56,120 nt of DNA, from contig SHXW01000017.1 of NCBI GenBank assembly GCA_009693115.1, positions 1 through 56,120 of the forward strand. The letters are read 5' to 3'. This DNA is from Dehalococcoidia bacterium (GTDB lineage Bacteria > Chloroflexota > Dehalococcoidia > Lucifugimonadales > Lucifugimonadaceae). Shown here one piece after another: positions 36,419 to 44,726 of the stretch (the stretch's first letter is position 1; every line of letters begins with the position of its first letter). The position numbers were made by a program, and so were the translations under genes. Under the pieces are notes generated by a model. It had not been told where the DNA came from and did no database searches. It saw nothing but the letters and a program-made list of their open reading frames with translations.

Positions 36419-39214
36419 CTAGGCCGTCCCGTGGCACTTCTTGTATTTCTTGCCGGAGCCGCATGTACAGGGGTCGTTGCGGCCTACCTTGCCCTTCGCC
36501 CCCGTATCCATGCCGTGCCCGCGGGCCACCGATGCCATCACGCTTGGCCTGCCGGAGATCACCTGCGCCGCCTTCGCGGACGATGCCGCGGGAGCTGGGC
36601 CGGTGGCTGGGACGGCCTGGCCTCTGGAAATAGCAGCAGGGGCCTGACCGGGCACAGCGCGCGCCTGAGCCTGTGCGACTGTAGCCCTTGTCGCCTGCTG
36701 GCCCTGCCCCTGCGCGGCTGGCTGCGACAGTGCGACGCGGAATATCGTCCGCGCCACGTTCGACTGCACGCGGGTCACAAGTGCCTGGAACATGTCGTAG
36801 GCCGCTCGCTTGTACTGGACAAGTGGATCCCGTTGACCGACAGCCTCGAGGCCGATGCCCTGACGGAAGTTCTCCATTGCGGTCAGGTGTTCGACCCATT
36901 CCTGGTCGATCGTCCGGAGCATTATGGCCCGCTCCAGCTGGCGCATCGTCTCAGGCCCGAATTCCAACTCCCGCTGGTCGTACGTTTTCTCGGCGTATTC
37001 AAGTACCTGCGATTCGACCTCATTCGTCTGGAGGCCGAGGATGTCATCCTCCGTCTTCAAAACATCTTGCACGGGGAAGACGGTCCCAAGCTCTTTCTGG
37101 AACCCGGGTACGTCCCACGACGAAGAGTCGCCCTTGAGCCGCGCTGCGACTATATCGGCGAGTTCCTTGTTCACATACTCCGTGACAGTGGGACGAAGGT
37201 TTTCTCCGTGAAGCACGCGGCGGCGGAGCTTGTAAATCACGTCCCTGTGCGTGTTCACGACGTCGTCATAGTCAACGAGGTGCTTCCGCATCTCGAAGTG
37301 GTGGCCCTCGACACGTGTCTGCGCCGCCTCAACGGACTTCGAGACCATTCGGTTCTCTATCGGGACGTCATCCTCCCAGCCCAGGAGATTCATGGCGCCC
37401 TTGATGCGGTCGCCCCCGAAGCGGCGGATCAGGTCGTCCTCTGTGGAGACATAGAACTGCGTCTCTCCAGGGTCACCCTGTCGGCCTGTGCGCCCACGGA
37501 GTTGATTGTCTATGCGCCGGGCCTCGTGGCGTTCAGTACCGAGCACGAACAATCCGCCCAGCGATACGACCCTGTCGTGCTCCGTCTGCCACTCTTCGCG
37601 CGGGATGCCGAGGGCATCTGGGTTTCCGCCCAGAATGATGTCCGTGCCGCGGCCCGCCATGTTCGTGGCTACTGTGACGGAACCGGCCCGGCCCGCCTGC
37701 GCCACCACGTGCGCTTCGCGCTCGTGCTGCTTGGCGTTCAAGACCTCGTGCGGCACGCCCTTGCGTTTCAGCAGTGCGGCGAGCATCTCGGACTTCTCGA
37801 TGCTCGTCGTACCCACCAGCGTGGGCCGGCCAACCTGGTGCAACTCTTTGATCTTATTCGCCGCTGAGTCCCACTTGGCCTGTTCCGTCTTGAAAATCAG
37901 GTCTGCCCCGTCTACTCGGACCATGGGCTTGTTGGTCGGCACAAGCACTACTTCAAGCTTGTAGATCTTGAAGAACTCCTCCGCTTCAGTGTTCGCCGTG
38001 CCAGTCATGCCTGCGAGTTTCCGGTACATGCGGAAGTAGTTCTGGAGGGTGATCGTGGCGTAGGTGATCGTCTCCCGCCTGACCTCCACGCCTTCCTTGG
38101 CCTCGACAGCCTGGTGCAGTCCGTCGGACCACCTGCGCCCGGTCATCAGGCGTCCGGTGAACTCATCCACTATGAGGATCTCGCCGTCCTGGACGACGTA
38201 GTCCCGGTCTTTCTGGTAGAGAGCCTCGGCGCGCACTGCGTTTTCGACAAAATGCGTCAGCGCATCGTGCTGCGGGTCGTAAAGGTTCTCGACGTTCAGC
38301 AGCTTTTCAACCATTGCGATGCCGTCGGAAGTCAGGGATATCTGGCGCTGCTTTTCATCGATTGTGTAGTGCGATTGCTTCTCCAGGCGTTTGGCAAGGG
38401 CGGAAAAACGGCGGTACTCGGACCCGGACTCGCGCGCCGGACCGGAAATAATGAGCGGCGTGCGCGCTTCGTCAATCAGGATGTTGTCGACCTCGTCCAC
38501 TATGGCGAAGGCGAGCCCCCGCTGGACCATTCTGGGCGTGTCTTCCACCATGTTGTCCCGCAGGTAGTCGAAGCCGAACTCATGGTTCGTGCCGTAGGTG
38601 ATGTCCGCGGCGTACGCTTCCCGCCGTGAGCAGGGCCGCATACTCTCGCCTGCAACCGCGGCAAAGATGGCCGCTCCGTCCTTGTCTTTCTTGGATGTCG
38701 CCTCGACTTTCGCAGAGGGGTCGTAGATCAGAGACGACTCGTTCTGGAGGCACCCGACGGTGAGTCCAAGGGCAGAGTAAATTACAGCCATCCACGACGC
38801 GTCGCGCTTCGCCAGATAGTCGTTGACCGTGATGACGTGGACTCCCTCACCGGTCAATGCGTTCAGGTAGGCAGGGAGGGTTGCAACGAGAGTCTTACCT
38901 TCACCCGTGCGCATTTCTGCGATCTTCCCGGAGTGAAGTACTGCGCCGCCAATCATCTGGACGTCGAAATGGCGCATTTTCAGCGTGCGCCGGGACGCCT
39001 CACGCGTCGCTGCAAACGCATCGGCCATGATGTCATCGAGCGTCCGCCCCTCGGCCAGTCTCGCTTTCAGTTTCTGAGTGGTCGCCCTGAGCTCTTCGTC
39101 TGAGAGTTGTTCGAACTCCGGTTCACGGGCCTTGATCTCAGCCACGAGCGGCCGCAGCTTGCTAATGGCCTTCTCGTTGGAATCGCCAATAAATTTCGTC
39201 AGAAACCCAACCAT
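36419..39214 (-). CDS. secA: Protein translocase ATPase SecA
   Basis: A 931-residue SecA motor. Walker A MRTGEGKTL (101-109), YGTNHEFGFDYLRDNM, the DEAD-type VDEVDNILIDEARTPLI, TNMAGRGTDI and GTERHEARRIDNQLRGRTGRQGDPG are in place. The C-terminus has an Ala/Gln-rich linker and the zinc-binding SEC-C motif NDPCTCGSGKKYKKCHG that binds SecB or ribosomes. It drives protein export through SecYEG. The start ATG at 39214 gives MVGFLTKFIGDSNEK as usual. It is upstream of polX by 66 bases. Confidence 0.96.
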   Translation of the reverse strand: MVGFLTKFIGDSNEKAISKLRPLVAEIKAREPEFEQLSDEELRATTQKLKARLAEGRTLDDIMADAFAATREASRRTLKMRHFDVQMIGGAVLHSGKIAEMRTGEGKTLVATLPAYLNALTGEGVHVITVNDYLAKRDASWMAVIYSALGLTVGCLQNESSLIYDPSAKVEATSKKDKDGAAIFAAVAGESMRPCSRREAYAADITYGTNHEFGFDYLRDNMVEDTPRMVQRGLAFAIVDEVDNILIDEARTPLIISGPARESGSEYRRFSALAKRLEKQSHYTIDEKQRQISLTSDGIAMVEKLLNVENLYDPQHDALTHFVENAVRAEALYQKDRDYVVQDGEILIVDEFTGRLMTGRRWSDGLHQAVEAKEGVEVRRETITYATITLQNYFRMYRKLAGMTGTANTEAEEFFKIYKLEVVLVPTNKPMVRVDGADLIFKTEQAKWDSAANKIKELHQVGRPTLVGTTSIEKSEMLAALLKRKGVPHEVLNAKQHEREAHVVAQAGRAGSVTVATNMAGRGTDIILGGNPDALGIPREEWQTEHDRVVSLGGLFVLGTERHEARRIDNQLRGRTGRQGDPGETQFYVSTEDDLIRRFGGDRIKGAMNLLGWEDDVPIENRMVSKSVEAAQTRVEGHHFEMRKHLVDYDDVVNTHRDVIYKLRRRVLHGENLRPTVTEYVNKELADIVAARLKGDSSSWDVPGFQKELGTVFPVQDVLKTEDDILGLQTNEVESQVLEYAEKTYDQRELEFGPETMRQLERAIMLRTIDQEWVEHLTAMENFRQGIGLEAVGQRDPLVQYKRAAYDMFQALVTRVQSNVARTIFRVALSQPAAQGQGQQATRATVAQAQARAVPGQAPAAISRGQAVPATGPAPAASSAKAAQVISGRPSVMASVARGHGMDTGAKGKVGRNDPCTCGSGKKYKKCHGTA

Positions 39215-39459
39215 GAGTCAGTCCTGCCTGTCTACTAGCGCGTGGCCAGACTCGCATGAATGCGGGCGCGCCACGCACCATTCTCACCCTTCGCGGGCAT
39301 AAGTGGAAGCAGAGAGCCTGAAAGGCAGGCGGAAAGCGTCAAGCTGGAAATGTGCCCCGCGAGATCGAGTTACCTTCTGCCTTTGCGTCACGGCCCAAAC
39401 TGGCGGTTGATGCAGGCCGGGGCGGAACGACCCCCTGAACTTAATTGAGCGTCTCTACA

Positions 39460-40422
39460 TCAGGGCTGCTGGCTGAAGAGAGCGCCCACGGACAACCCGT
39501 TGTGTATGCGGTAGATCGCCTCACCAAGCATGTCCGCCACTGTCAGCACCTTGATCTTGGGAGTGATTTTTGACTGTGGGACCGGGATCGTATCTGTGAC
39601 GACGATCTCCTTGATTTCCGGTACCGCGCTTAACTTGTGCGATGCCTCGCCGGGCAGGATGGCGTGCGTGGCGCAGGCGTAAATGTCCGTCGCGCCCTCT
39701 TTCTTGAGGATGGAGGCCGCCGCGATCATGGAGCCGCCGGTATTGATTTCATCATCGAACAGAATGGCTGGCATCCCAGCCACATCACCGATGATGTTCA
39801 GGCTCTCTGCCATCTCTCTGTTGCCCACCCGGCGTTTTTCTATGATCGCCAGCGGGGCGTCTATACGCGCCGCGAAGTCGCGCGCCCTCTTGCTGATGCC
39901 TATGTCCGTCGCCACGACCACTGGCTCTTTCAACTTCTTATCCTGAAAATACTTCACGAGCTTCGGCAGAGATGTCAGTTCGTCCACTGGCACGGAAAAG
40001 AAGCCCTGCACCTGTCCGGCGTGCAGGTCCACCGTGAGCACGCGGTTGGCCCCTGCGGTCTCGATCAGGTCCGCCACGAGACGCCCGGTGATCGGCACGC
40101 GAGGCTGGTCTTTCTTGTCTGTACGCGCGTATGAGTAGTAGGGCAGGACCGCTGTGATGCGCCCCGCCGATGCGCGCTTGGCTGCATCGATGAAGATCAG
40201 CATCTCCATGATGTTGTCGTTTACCGGCGTCACGGTCGGCTGGATGATGAACACGTCCCGCTGCCGGACGTTGTCCATGATTCGGACGAATGTGTTGTCG
40301 TTGCTGAACTTAAACACATCGGACTTGCCGAGCGGGACCTTCAAGTATTCGCAGATGTGTTTCGCCAGCTCGGGGTGAGCATTGCCCGTGAAGATCGCGA
40401 GTTCGCCGAATGCGGTGAGCAT
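39460..40422 (-). CDS. prs: Ribose-phosphate pyrophosphokinase
   Basis: A 320-residue PRPP synthetase. Family blocks: FTGNAHPELAKHICEYL, SNDNTFVRI, IIQPTVTPVNDNIMEML, YYSYARTDKKDQPRVPIT, the divalent metal and ribose-5-phosphate site VDLHAGQVQGFF, and the PRPP loop DDEINTGGS. It makes PRPP from ribose 5-phosphate and ATP for nucleotide, His and Trp synthesis. The frame extends to 40488, but the ATG at 40422 is preceded by AGGAA at five to six bases. Downstream, 245 bases before secA hold no gene. Confidence 0.95.
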   Translation of the reverse strand: MLTAFGELAIFTGNAHPELAKHICEYLKVPLGKSDVFKFSNDNTFVRIMDNVRQRDVFIIQPTVTPVNDNIMEMLIFIDAAKRASAGRITAVLPYYSYARTDKKDQPRVPITGRLVADLIETAGANRVLTVDLHAGQVQGFFSVPVDELTSLPKLVKYFQDKKLKEPVVVATDIGISKRARDFAARIDAPLAIIEKRRVGNREMAESLNIIGDVAGMPAILFDDEINTGGSMIAAASILKKEGATDIYACATHAILPGEASHKLSAVPEIKEIVVTDTIPVPQSKITPKIKVLTVADMLGEAIYRIHNGLSVGALFSQQP

Positions 40423-40881
40423 GTGGTTCCTCATGGAGCGGTGCAGGCTACCGCCCGCGAGCAGCGGTGCAGCGAGATGGTGGGACAAGTATGGTACGGG
40501 AAGCTCTACACCCGCGGTACTGCACGTCGGCAGGCCCCAATTGGCCTTCTGTTGGATATCCGGCTGAACGGCCGGCGTCTGATCGGAGATACGCGCATGT
40601 GCAATTGTCGAGGGCTTCTACCGAAAGGCAAGTCGCGGGAGGTCCTGCGCTGAAACCACCGGGCACACGCCCCGCACGGGTCGTCGTCCATATGCGCGTC
40701 GCCACTGCATCTTGGGCAACCCATGAAGTGAAGCTACGGTCACCTTGTCCCGGCGTTTGGAGATCCTGCACCGAAAGGTGCGCCGGGGCCATCACCGCCA
40801 GTCCGAAGTTCCACCGTTTACAGCCTTCCAAAGTCTTGCGCCCATGCACGTGATTCAGGCCGGACTGTGCTGGTGCCGGTA
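40423..40881. other. Long gap between prs and the ArsC-like gene
   Basis: No credible coding frame on either strand; the long frames at 40448-40849 (minus) and 40467-40853 (plus) are Arg/Pro/Cys-rich and unlike any family. It contains the hairpin at 40749-40787. It may be a prs leader or hold a small RNA. Confidence 0.5.
40749..40787. other. Strong hairpin with GAAA tetraloop
   Basis: Outer stem CCCGGC/GCCGGG, one-sided 13-base bulge, inner stem GCACC-GAAA-GGTGC. On the plus strand the loop is the GNRA tetraloop GAAA. No U tract. Could be a processed RNA or leader element; function unknown. Confidence 0.4.
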
Positions 40882-41223
40882 CTACGGGCAGTACTGCCCA
40901 TCCTTGTACCCGAAGATGAGTGTGCCGTCCCTGACAAGGATTGGCCGGCGGATCAGACGCGGCTGCTCCGCCATCAGCTGGATCAACTCCTCATCAGAAA
41001 TCTCGCCCCGCCGGTCTCTGAGTCCCCCGGCGCTGGGGCTGTTCCATGAAAACATCTCATCCGGCGAACTCAAACCCGCCAGCGTGCGAATCTCTTCTAC
41101 AGAGAGCCTGTCCTTGAAAAAGTCCCGCTCTTCGTATGGAGAACCTGCTTGCGAGAGAGCCTCCCTCGCTTTTCTGCAGGTGCTTCACTTCGCCCAGTGA
41201 TAAAAAGTCATCGTTGCTGTCAT
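40882..41223 (-). CDS. Candidate selenoprotein, ArsC/Spx-like thioredoxin-fold protein (in-frame TGA)
   Basis: Read through one TGA (41185-41187) this frame gives a complete 113-residue ArsC/Spx/YffB-type protein: YHWAK-U-STCRKAREALS, then YEERDFFKDRLSVEEIRTLAGL, and a C-terminal EISDEELIQLMAEQPRLIRRPILV with the conserved arginines, ending at TAG. In the family the first residue of CxxC is the catalytic cysteine; here it is TGA, so the motif becomes UxxC (U13, C16). A stable stem-loop sits directly downstream as expected of a bacterial SECIS element. Start ATG 41223 has AGGGGTG seven bases upstream; ATG 41211 is an alternative. Related proteins reduce arsenate or control transcription by thiol switches. 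Divergent from an MFS transporter. The alternative explanation is a pseudogene with a point mutation. Confidence 0.75.
41143..41181 (-). promoter_or_regulatory. Candidate bacterial SECIS element
   Basis: Minus-strand hairpin starting four bases after the TGA: lower stem ACCTGC/GCAGGT (6 bp), a 6x2 internal loop, upper stem GCGAGGGA/TCTCTCGC (8 bp with one G-U) and apical loop GGC. The first loop G is 24 bases after the TGA. Bacterial SECIS elements have a small G-starting apical loop about 16-37 bases after the UGA, so the geometry fits. Confidence 0.65.
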
Positions 41224-41309
41224 GCGATCACCCCTGAACCCCCGTGTCTGGCGGGTACCCTCCTTCCCTGCGCGGGCGAGGGGTTGAAATATATCCTGAC
41301 GGCTTTTCC

Positions 41310-42824
41310 ATGCGCCTTTCATTTGCCGCACAACCGTTCTTGCGCGAGCATCGCGTAGTGAATTCTTCCAAGACTCTCGCTGATAGTGTCCCTGTTGCGG
41401 CGCAGCGCGGCAACATCCTCCTCCGCAAGGTGCCTGCGGTACTTGCCCCATGGCGGCGGGGTCCATCAAGCCTCACGAACCTAAACGCGTACGCATTCGG
41501 CCTGTCAGCCGTTTTTACAGGCGTCGGTTCGGGCGTGATGCCGTTGATGATCACCGGGCTTACTGACAGGGGCCGCATCCATTTCCTATGGATGGACATG
41601 GACAAAAACGGTGGCATCGCCATCGTGTCCCTCGCAGGCCTGATCATCGCCGCCCTCATACAACCGGTCGCTGGATATTTGAGCGACCGCTCGAACACCA
41701 CGCCTGGCCAGCGAACCCAGTTCCTGGCCGTGGGTGCTGTCGGACTCGGCCTGGCGGTATTGAGTCTGGGTTTTGCAGATGTTTTCCTGGCGATGCTGGC
41801 TGCCACCATAGCGATCCAGGTCTTTGGCAATATCATCCAGGGCCCGGCGCAAGCGCTCCTCATAGACCACGTTCCTCCTTCCCGGATGGGCTCTGCCGCT
41901 GGCCTGCTAAACGTCTTCAAGGTGGCCGGAGCTGGAATCGCCGTAGTTGCCGTTCTCCTGCTGATGAACAACTACCAGATCCGATTGAGGAACGGTGATG
42001 TCGAGGCGGCCCGGGTATGGCTATGGATTTCGCTTGTTCTGGTATTGATCGTCATGCTGATTAGCGTGGGGTGGACCAGCCTGTCCCTGCGGCACCGCAG
42101 GGCTGGAGGGGCCTTGCCCGCGTTTGCGCAAGACGAGCGGGACCTGCCATCTCGCACCGTCTCAGATGCCGCGGCGCCATCTGGCCCGAAGCCGACAACC
42201 CTGCGTGGTGAGTATCTGTGGTTCTTGGTGTCGCTGGTCTTCGTGGTAGGGGCAATGTCTGCCATGCAGGTTTATTCGATCCCTTTCCTTGAAGACGCTG
42301 TAGGCCTTGAGAACCCTGCTTTAGATGCGGCACTCCTTGCAATCGTTTTGACTGTCACAGCGGGCGCCGTTGCTGTCCCTGCGGGCAGGTTGCAGGACCG
42401 CTTCGGCCACCGGGTATTGCTGTTAGTTGCGGCCGGTTTCGGTGCGGCTGGAGCGCTCCTTCTACTCAGTGCGAGCGCCTTGGCCCACGTGTTATTGATA
42501 GGTGTGCCTCTGGGCATTGCCATCGGCATCTTCCTCAGCGTCACATGGGCGATGGCCAACGGTCTGGTGCCCAGGACTAAGGCGGCGCAGAACCTGGGCT
42601 ACACGAGCCTCGCCACCTTGTTGGGCGCTGTGTTGGGGAGGCTCGGCGGGCCAGGCATAGACGCGCTGAACGCCAATACGCCCAAGCTCGGGTACGACGT
42701 CATGCTTGGCATCGTAGCCCTGGCATTCATCATCTCGCCGTTGCTCCTCACGCGCGTCGGCGACGGGCCGGGAGGCCGGAAAGGCGCTCGGCAGGGGCGG
42801 GCGATACCAGAAGGGGACAGTTGA
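41310..42824 (+). CDS. MFS transporter
   Basis: A protein of about 504 residues with 12 predicted membrane helices in two halves and a long polar central loop (about residues 265-310). The MFS loop 2-3 type signature appears as YLSDRSNTTPGQRT and again as RLQDRFGHRV in the second half. The overall look, with a membrane start at NLNAYAFGLSAVFTG, recalls GPH-type sugar/cation or melibiose-like carriers. The start is uncertain: the ATG at 41310 has no clear ribosome site, and the sequence before it contains a palindromic repeat (about 41257-41284). Its TGA overlaps the ispH ATG, so the two are probably cotranscribed. Substrate unknown. Confidence 0.82.
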   Translation: MRLSFAAQPFLREHRVVNSSKTLADSVPVAAQRGNILLRKVPAVLAPWRRGPSSLTNLNAYAFGLSAVFTGVGSGVMPLMITGLTDRGRIHFLWMDMDKNGGIAIVSLAGLIIAALIQPVAGYLSDRSNTTPGQRTQFLAVGAVGLGLAVLSLGFADVFLAMLAATIAIQVFGNIIQGPAQALLIDHVPPSRMGSAAGLLNVFKVAGAGIAVVAVLLLMNNYQIRLRNGDVEAARVWLWISLVLVLIVMLISVGWTSLSLRHRRAGGALPAFAQDERDLPSRTVSDAAAPSGPKPTTLRGEYLWFLVSLVFVVGAMSAMQVYSIPFLEDAVGLENPALDAALLAIVLTVTAGAVAVPAGRLQDRFGHRVLLLVAAGFGAAGALLLLSASALAHVLLIGVPLGIAIGIFLSVTWAMANGLVPRTKAAQNLGYTSLATLLGAVLGRLGGPGIDALNANTPKLGYDVMLGIVALAFIISPLLLTRVGDGPGGRKGARQGRAIPEGDS

Positions 42825-43759
42825 TGGACGTTTACCTGGCGAGCCCAAGAGGGTTTTGCGCCGGCGTCGTGCGCGCCGTTGACATAGTCGAGCTTGCGTT
42901 GGCGAAGTTCGGCCCGCCCGTCTATGTGAAACACCAGATCGTTCACAACCCGCATGTTGTCGCCGACCTCGAAGCGAAGGGCGCGCGCACCATCGAGCAC
43001 GTTGAAGATATCCCTCATGGCGCGGTCGTTGTCTTCTCCGCCCATGGCTCGCCGCCTTCAGACTATGACGCGGCCCGCAAGCAGAACCTGCACGTCATAG
43101 ACGCCACGTGCCCGCTTGTTACCCGCGTCCATAACGAGGCCAAGAAGTACGCCAGGGAAGGAAAGCAGGTCATCCTCGTGGGCCACCGTGGCCATCAGGA
43201 GGTGATAGGCACGACCGGCCAGGCCCCAATGACCCTCTTCGACGAGCGCGAGGAGTTTCCCTCCGACGGCTGGAAGCAGGGTGTGGAGGTGGCCGTCCTA
43301 ACTCAAACCACGCTCTCCGTCAGGGATACGGCAAAGGCGGTGTCAGAAATCCAGAAGCGCTATCCTGCGGCAATCGTTCGCAACGATATCTGCTACGCAA
43401 CGACGAACCGACAGGAGGCTGCGCAGGAACTGGCAAAGCTGACGCAGATCGTCCTTGTCATCGGTGCGCAAAACAGCTCCAACTGCAATCGCCTTAGAGA
43501 GGTAGCGATTGCCGAGGGAGTCCCCGCTTATCTAATAAATGGGCCGGACGAGATGAACATGGAGTGGTTCAAGGGTGTCAAGCGTGTCGGTATCACTTCC
43601 GGCGCATCGACGCCCGAAAAACTTGTCCAGGCGGTCGTCAAGGCGCTTGGCCCTGCCAGTGTGATCCACATCGGTGGAGGCGAAGAGAACATTACATTCA
43701 CTTTGCCAAGGGAACTCCGGGACAGCCAGAAGCCAGCAAATACCGTCTCTGGAGATTGA
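42824..43759 (+). CDS. ispH: 4-hydroxy-3-methylbut-2-enyl diphosphate reductase
   Basis: A 311-residue IspH (LytB). The three cluster cysteines are in SPRGFCAGV (C12), DATCPLVT (C96) and NDICYATTNRQ; SAHG and VGHRGHQEV are also typical. It holds a [4Fe-4S] cluster and makes IPP and DMAPP, the last step of the MEP isoprenoid pathway; cluster supply links it to the suf genes in this window. The ATG overlaps the preceding MFS stop (TGATG) and has AGGGGA seven bases upstream. Confidence 0.96.
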   Translation: MDVYLASPRGFCAGVVRAVDIVELALAKFGPPVYVKHQIVHNPHVVADLEAKGARTIEHVEDIPHGAVVVFSAHGSPPSDYDAARKQNLHVIDATCPLVTRVHNEAKKYAREGKQVILVGHRGHQEVIGTTGQAPMTLFDEREEFPSDGWKQGVEVAVLTQTTLSVRDTAKAVSEIQKRYPAAIVRNDICYATTNRQEAAQELAKLTQIVLVIGAQNSSNCNRLREVAIAEGVPAYLINGPDEMNMEWFKGVKRVGITSGASTPEKLVQAVVKALGPASVIHIGGGEENITFTLPRELRDSQKPANTVSGD

Positions 43760-43955
43760 CCAGCGGACATGAGTCCCATACATCTCTGCTGGTCTTTCGC
43801 ATTGCTCTGGCTCCATACACCCCTTCCCTCCGGATACATCTCTGGCCGAGGGTTGTGACAGGGTGGAGGGTATGGCAGGCGGGCCGGACCATGCCATGCG
43901 TCCAGGGCGGGGGCGCATGAAGGCATCCGAGACGGTGCAACCGTATACTGCGAGC

Positions 43956-44615
43956 ATGAGTGGTGCGCACGAAAAAGAGACTCTACGAGTTGAAGCAGTA
44001 GCTCTTCAGGAGGCTCAGGGATTACCGCATCCGGCACCCGCTGAAGCGCAGGAAGCCGCGCTGGGCCCTGCCGGGAAGACAGGGCGTAGTTGGCGGCTCT
44101 CGCTTCTTGTGGATCCGCTCCCATGGCTGGCTCTGGTGACTGTCTTCACCGCTGACCAGGTCAGCAAGACGCTGGTCATCCGCTCGCTGACCCGGTTCGA
44201 ATCGTGGCCGACAGACGGTTTTTTCCGGATCACGCATGCATGGAATACGGGTACCGCCTTCGGCCTCTTCCCGCAGTATGGCGGGCTGTTGACGATAGTC
44301 TCGCTGGTGGCGGTGGTGATCCTGGTTCTCTTTTACAGGATGGCCAAGAACCCTTCGGCGGTGGTGAGAGTTGCCTTCGGAATGCAGATTGGCGGCGCGT
44401 TTGGGAACCTGTTCGATCGCTTGCGGATCGGACACGTCACTGACTTCCTGGATGTTGGACCGTGGCCTGTGTTCAACCTTGCTGACTCATCGATCGTCGT
44501 AGGCATCGCGCTGATGGCGTGGCACTTCTGGAACGCATCGAGAGTGGAGCAGACAGCGCGGTCCGGGGCAAGCCCACAGGACGCACTTGGTGCCACCGCT
44601 GAAGGCCGCCAGTAA
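43956..44615 (+). CDS. lspA: Lipoprotein signal peptidase
   Basis: Signal peptidase II, about 219 residues, with four membrane helices. The catalytic aspartates are in GHVTDFLDVG and FNLADSSIVVG; AWNTGTAFGLF and GGAFGNLFDRLR are family motifs. It cleaves prolipoproteins such as the binding protein at 24302-26017. About 50 polar residues precede the first helix, longer than usual. In-frame ATGs at 43956, 43917 (behind GGGGGCGC) and further upstream make the start uncertain. It follows ispH by roughly 200 bases without another gene. Confidence 0.92.
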   Translation: MSGAHEKETLRVEAVALQEAQGLPHPAPAEAQEAALGPAGKTGRSWRLSLLVDPLPWLALVTVFTADQVSKTLVIRSLTRFESWPTDGFFRITHAWNTGTAFGLFPQYGGLLTIVSLVAVVILVLFYRMAKNPSAVVRVAFGMQIGGAFGNLFDRLRIGHVTDFLDVGPWPVFNLADSSIVVGIALMAWHFWNASRVEQTARSGASPQDALGATAEGRQ

Positions 44616-44726
44616 GTCGTAACCTACAACTCCATGCCGCCCGCATCCCCTGCCCCGGCGGTGCCGCGCTCTTCCCAGAACGGGCACGTAGTAGACGGTT
44701 AGAGGGCATCCAGAAGTTCCTACGCA

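Noticed and set aside
36401-37867. 488-residue plus-strand open frame
   Set aside because: Fully antisense to secA; Arg/Leu/His-rich shadow frame with no family resemblance.
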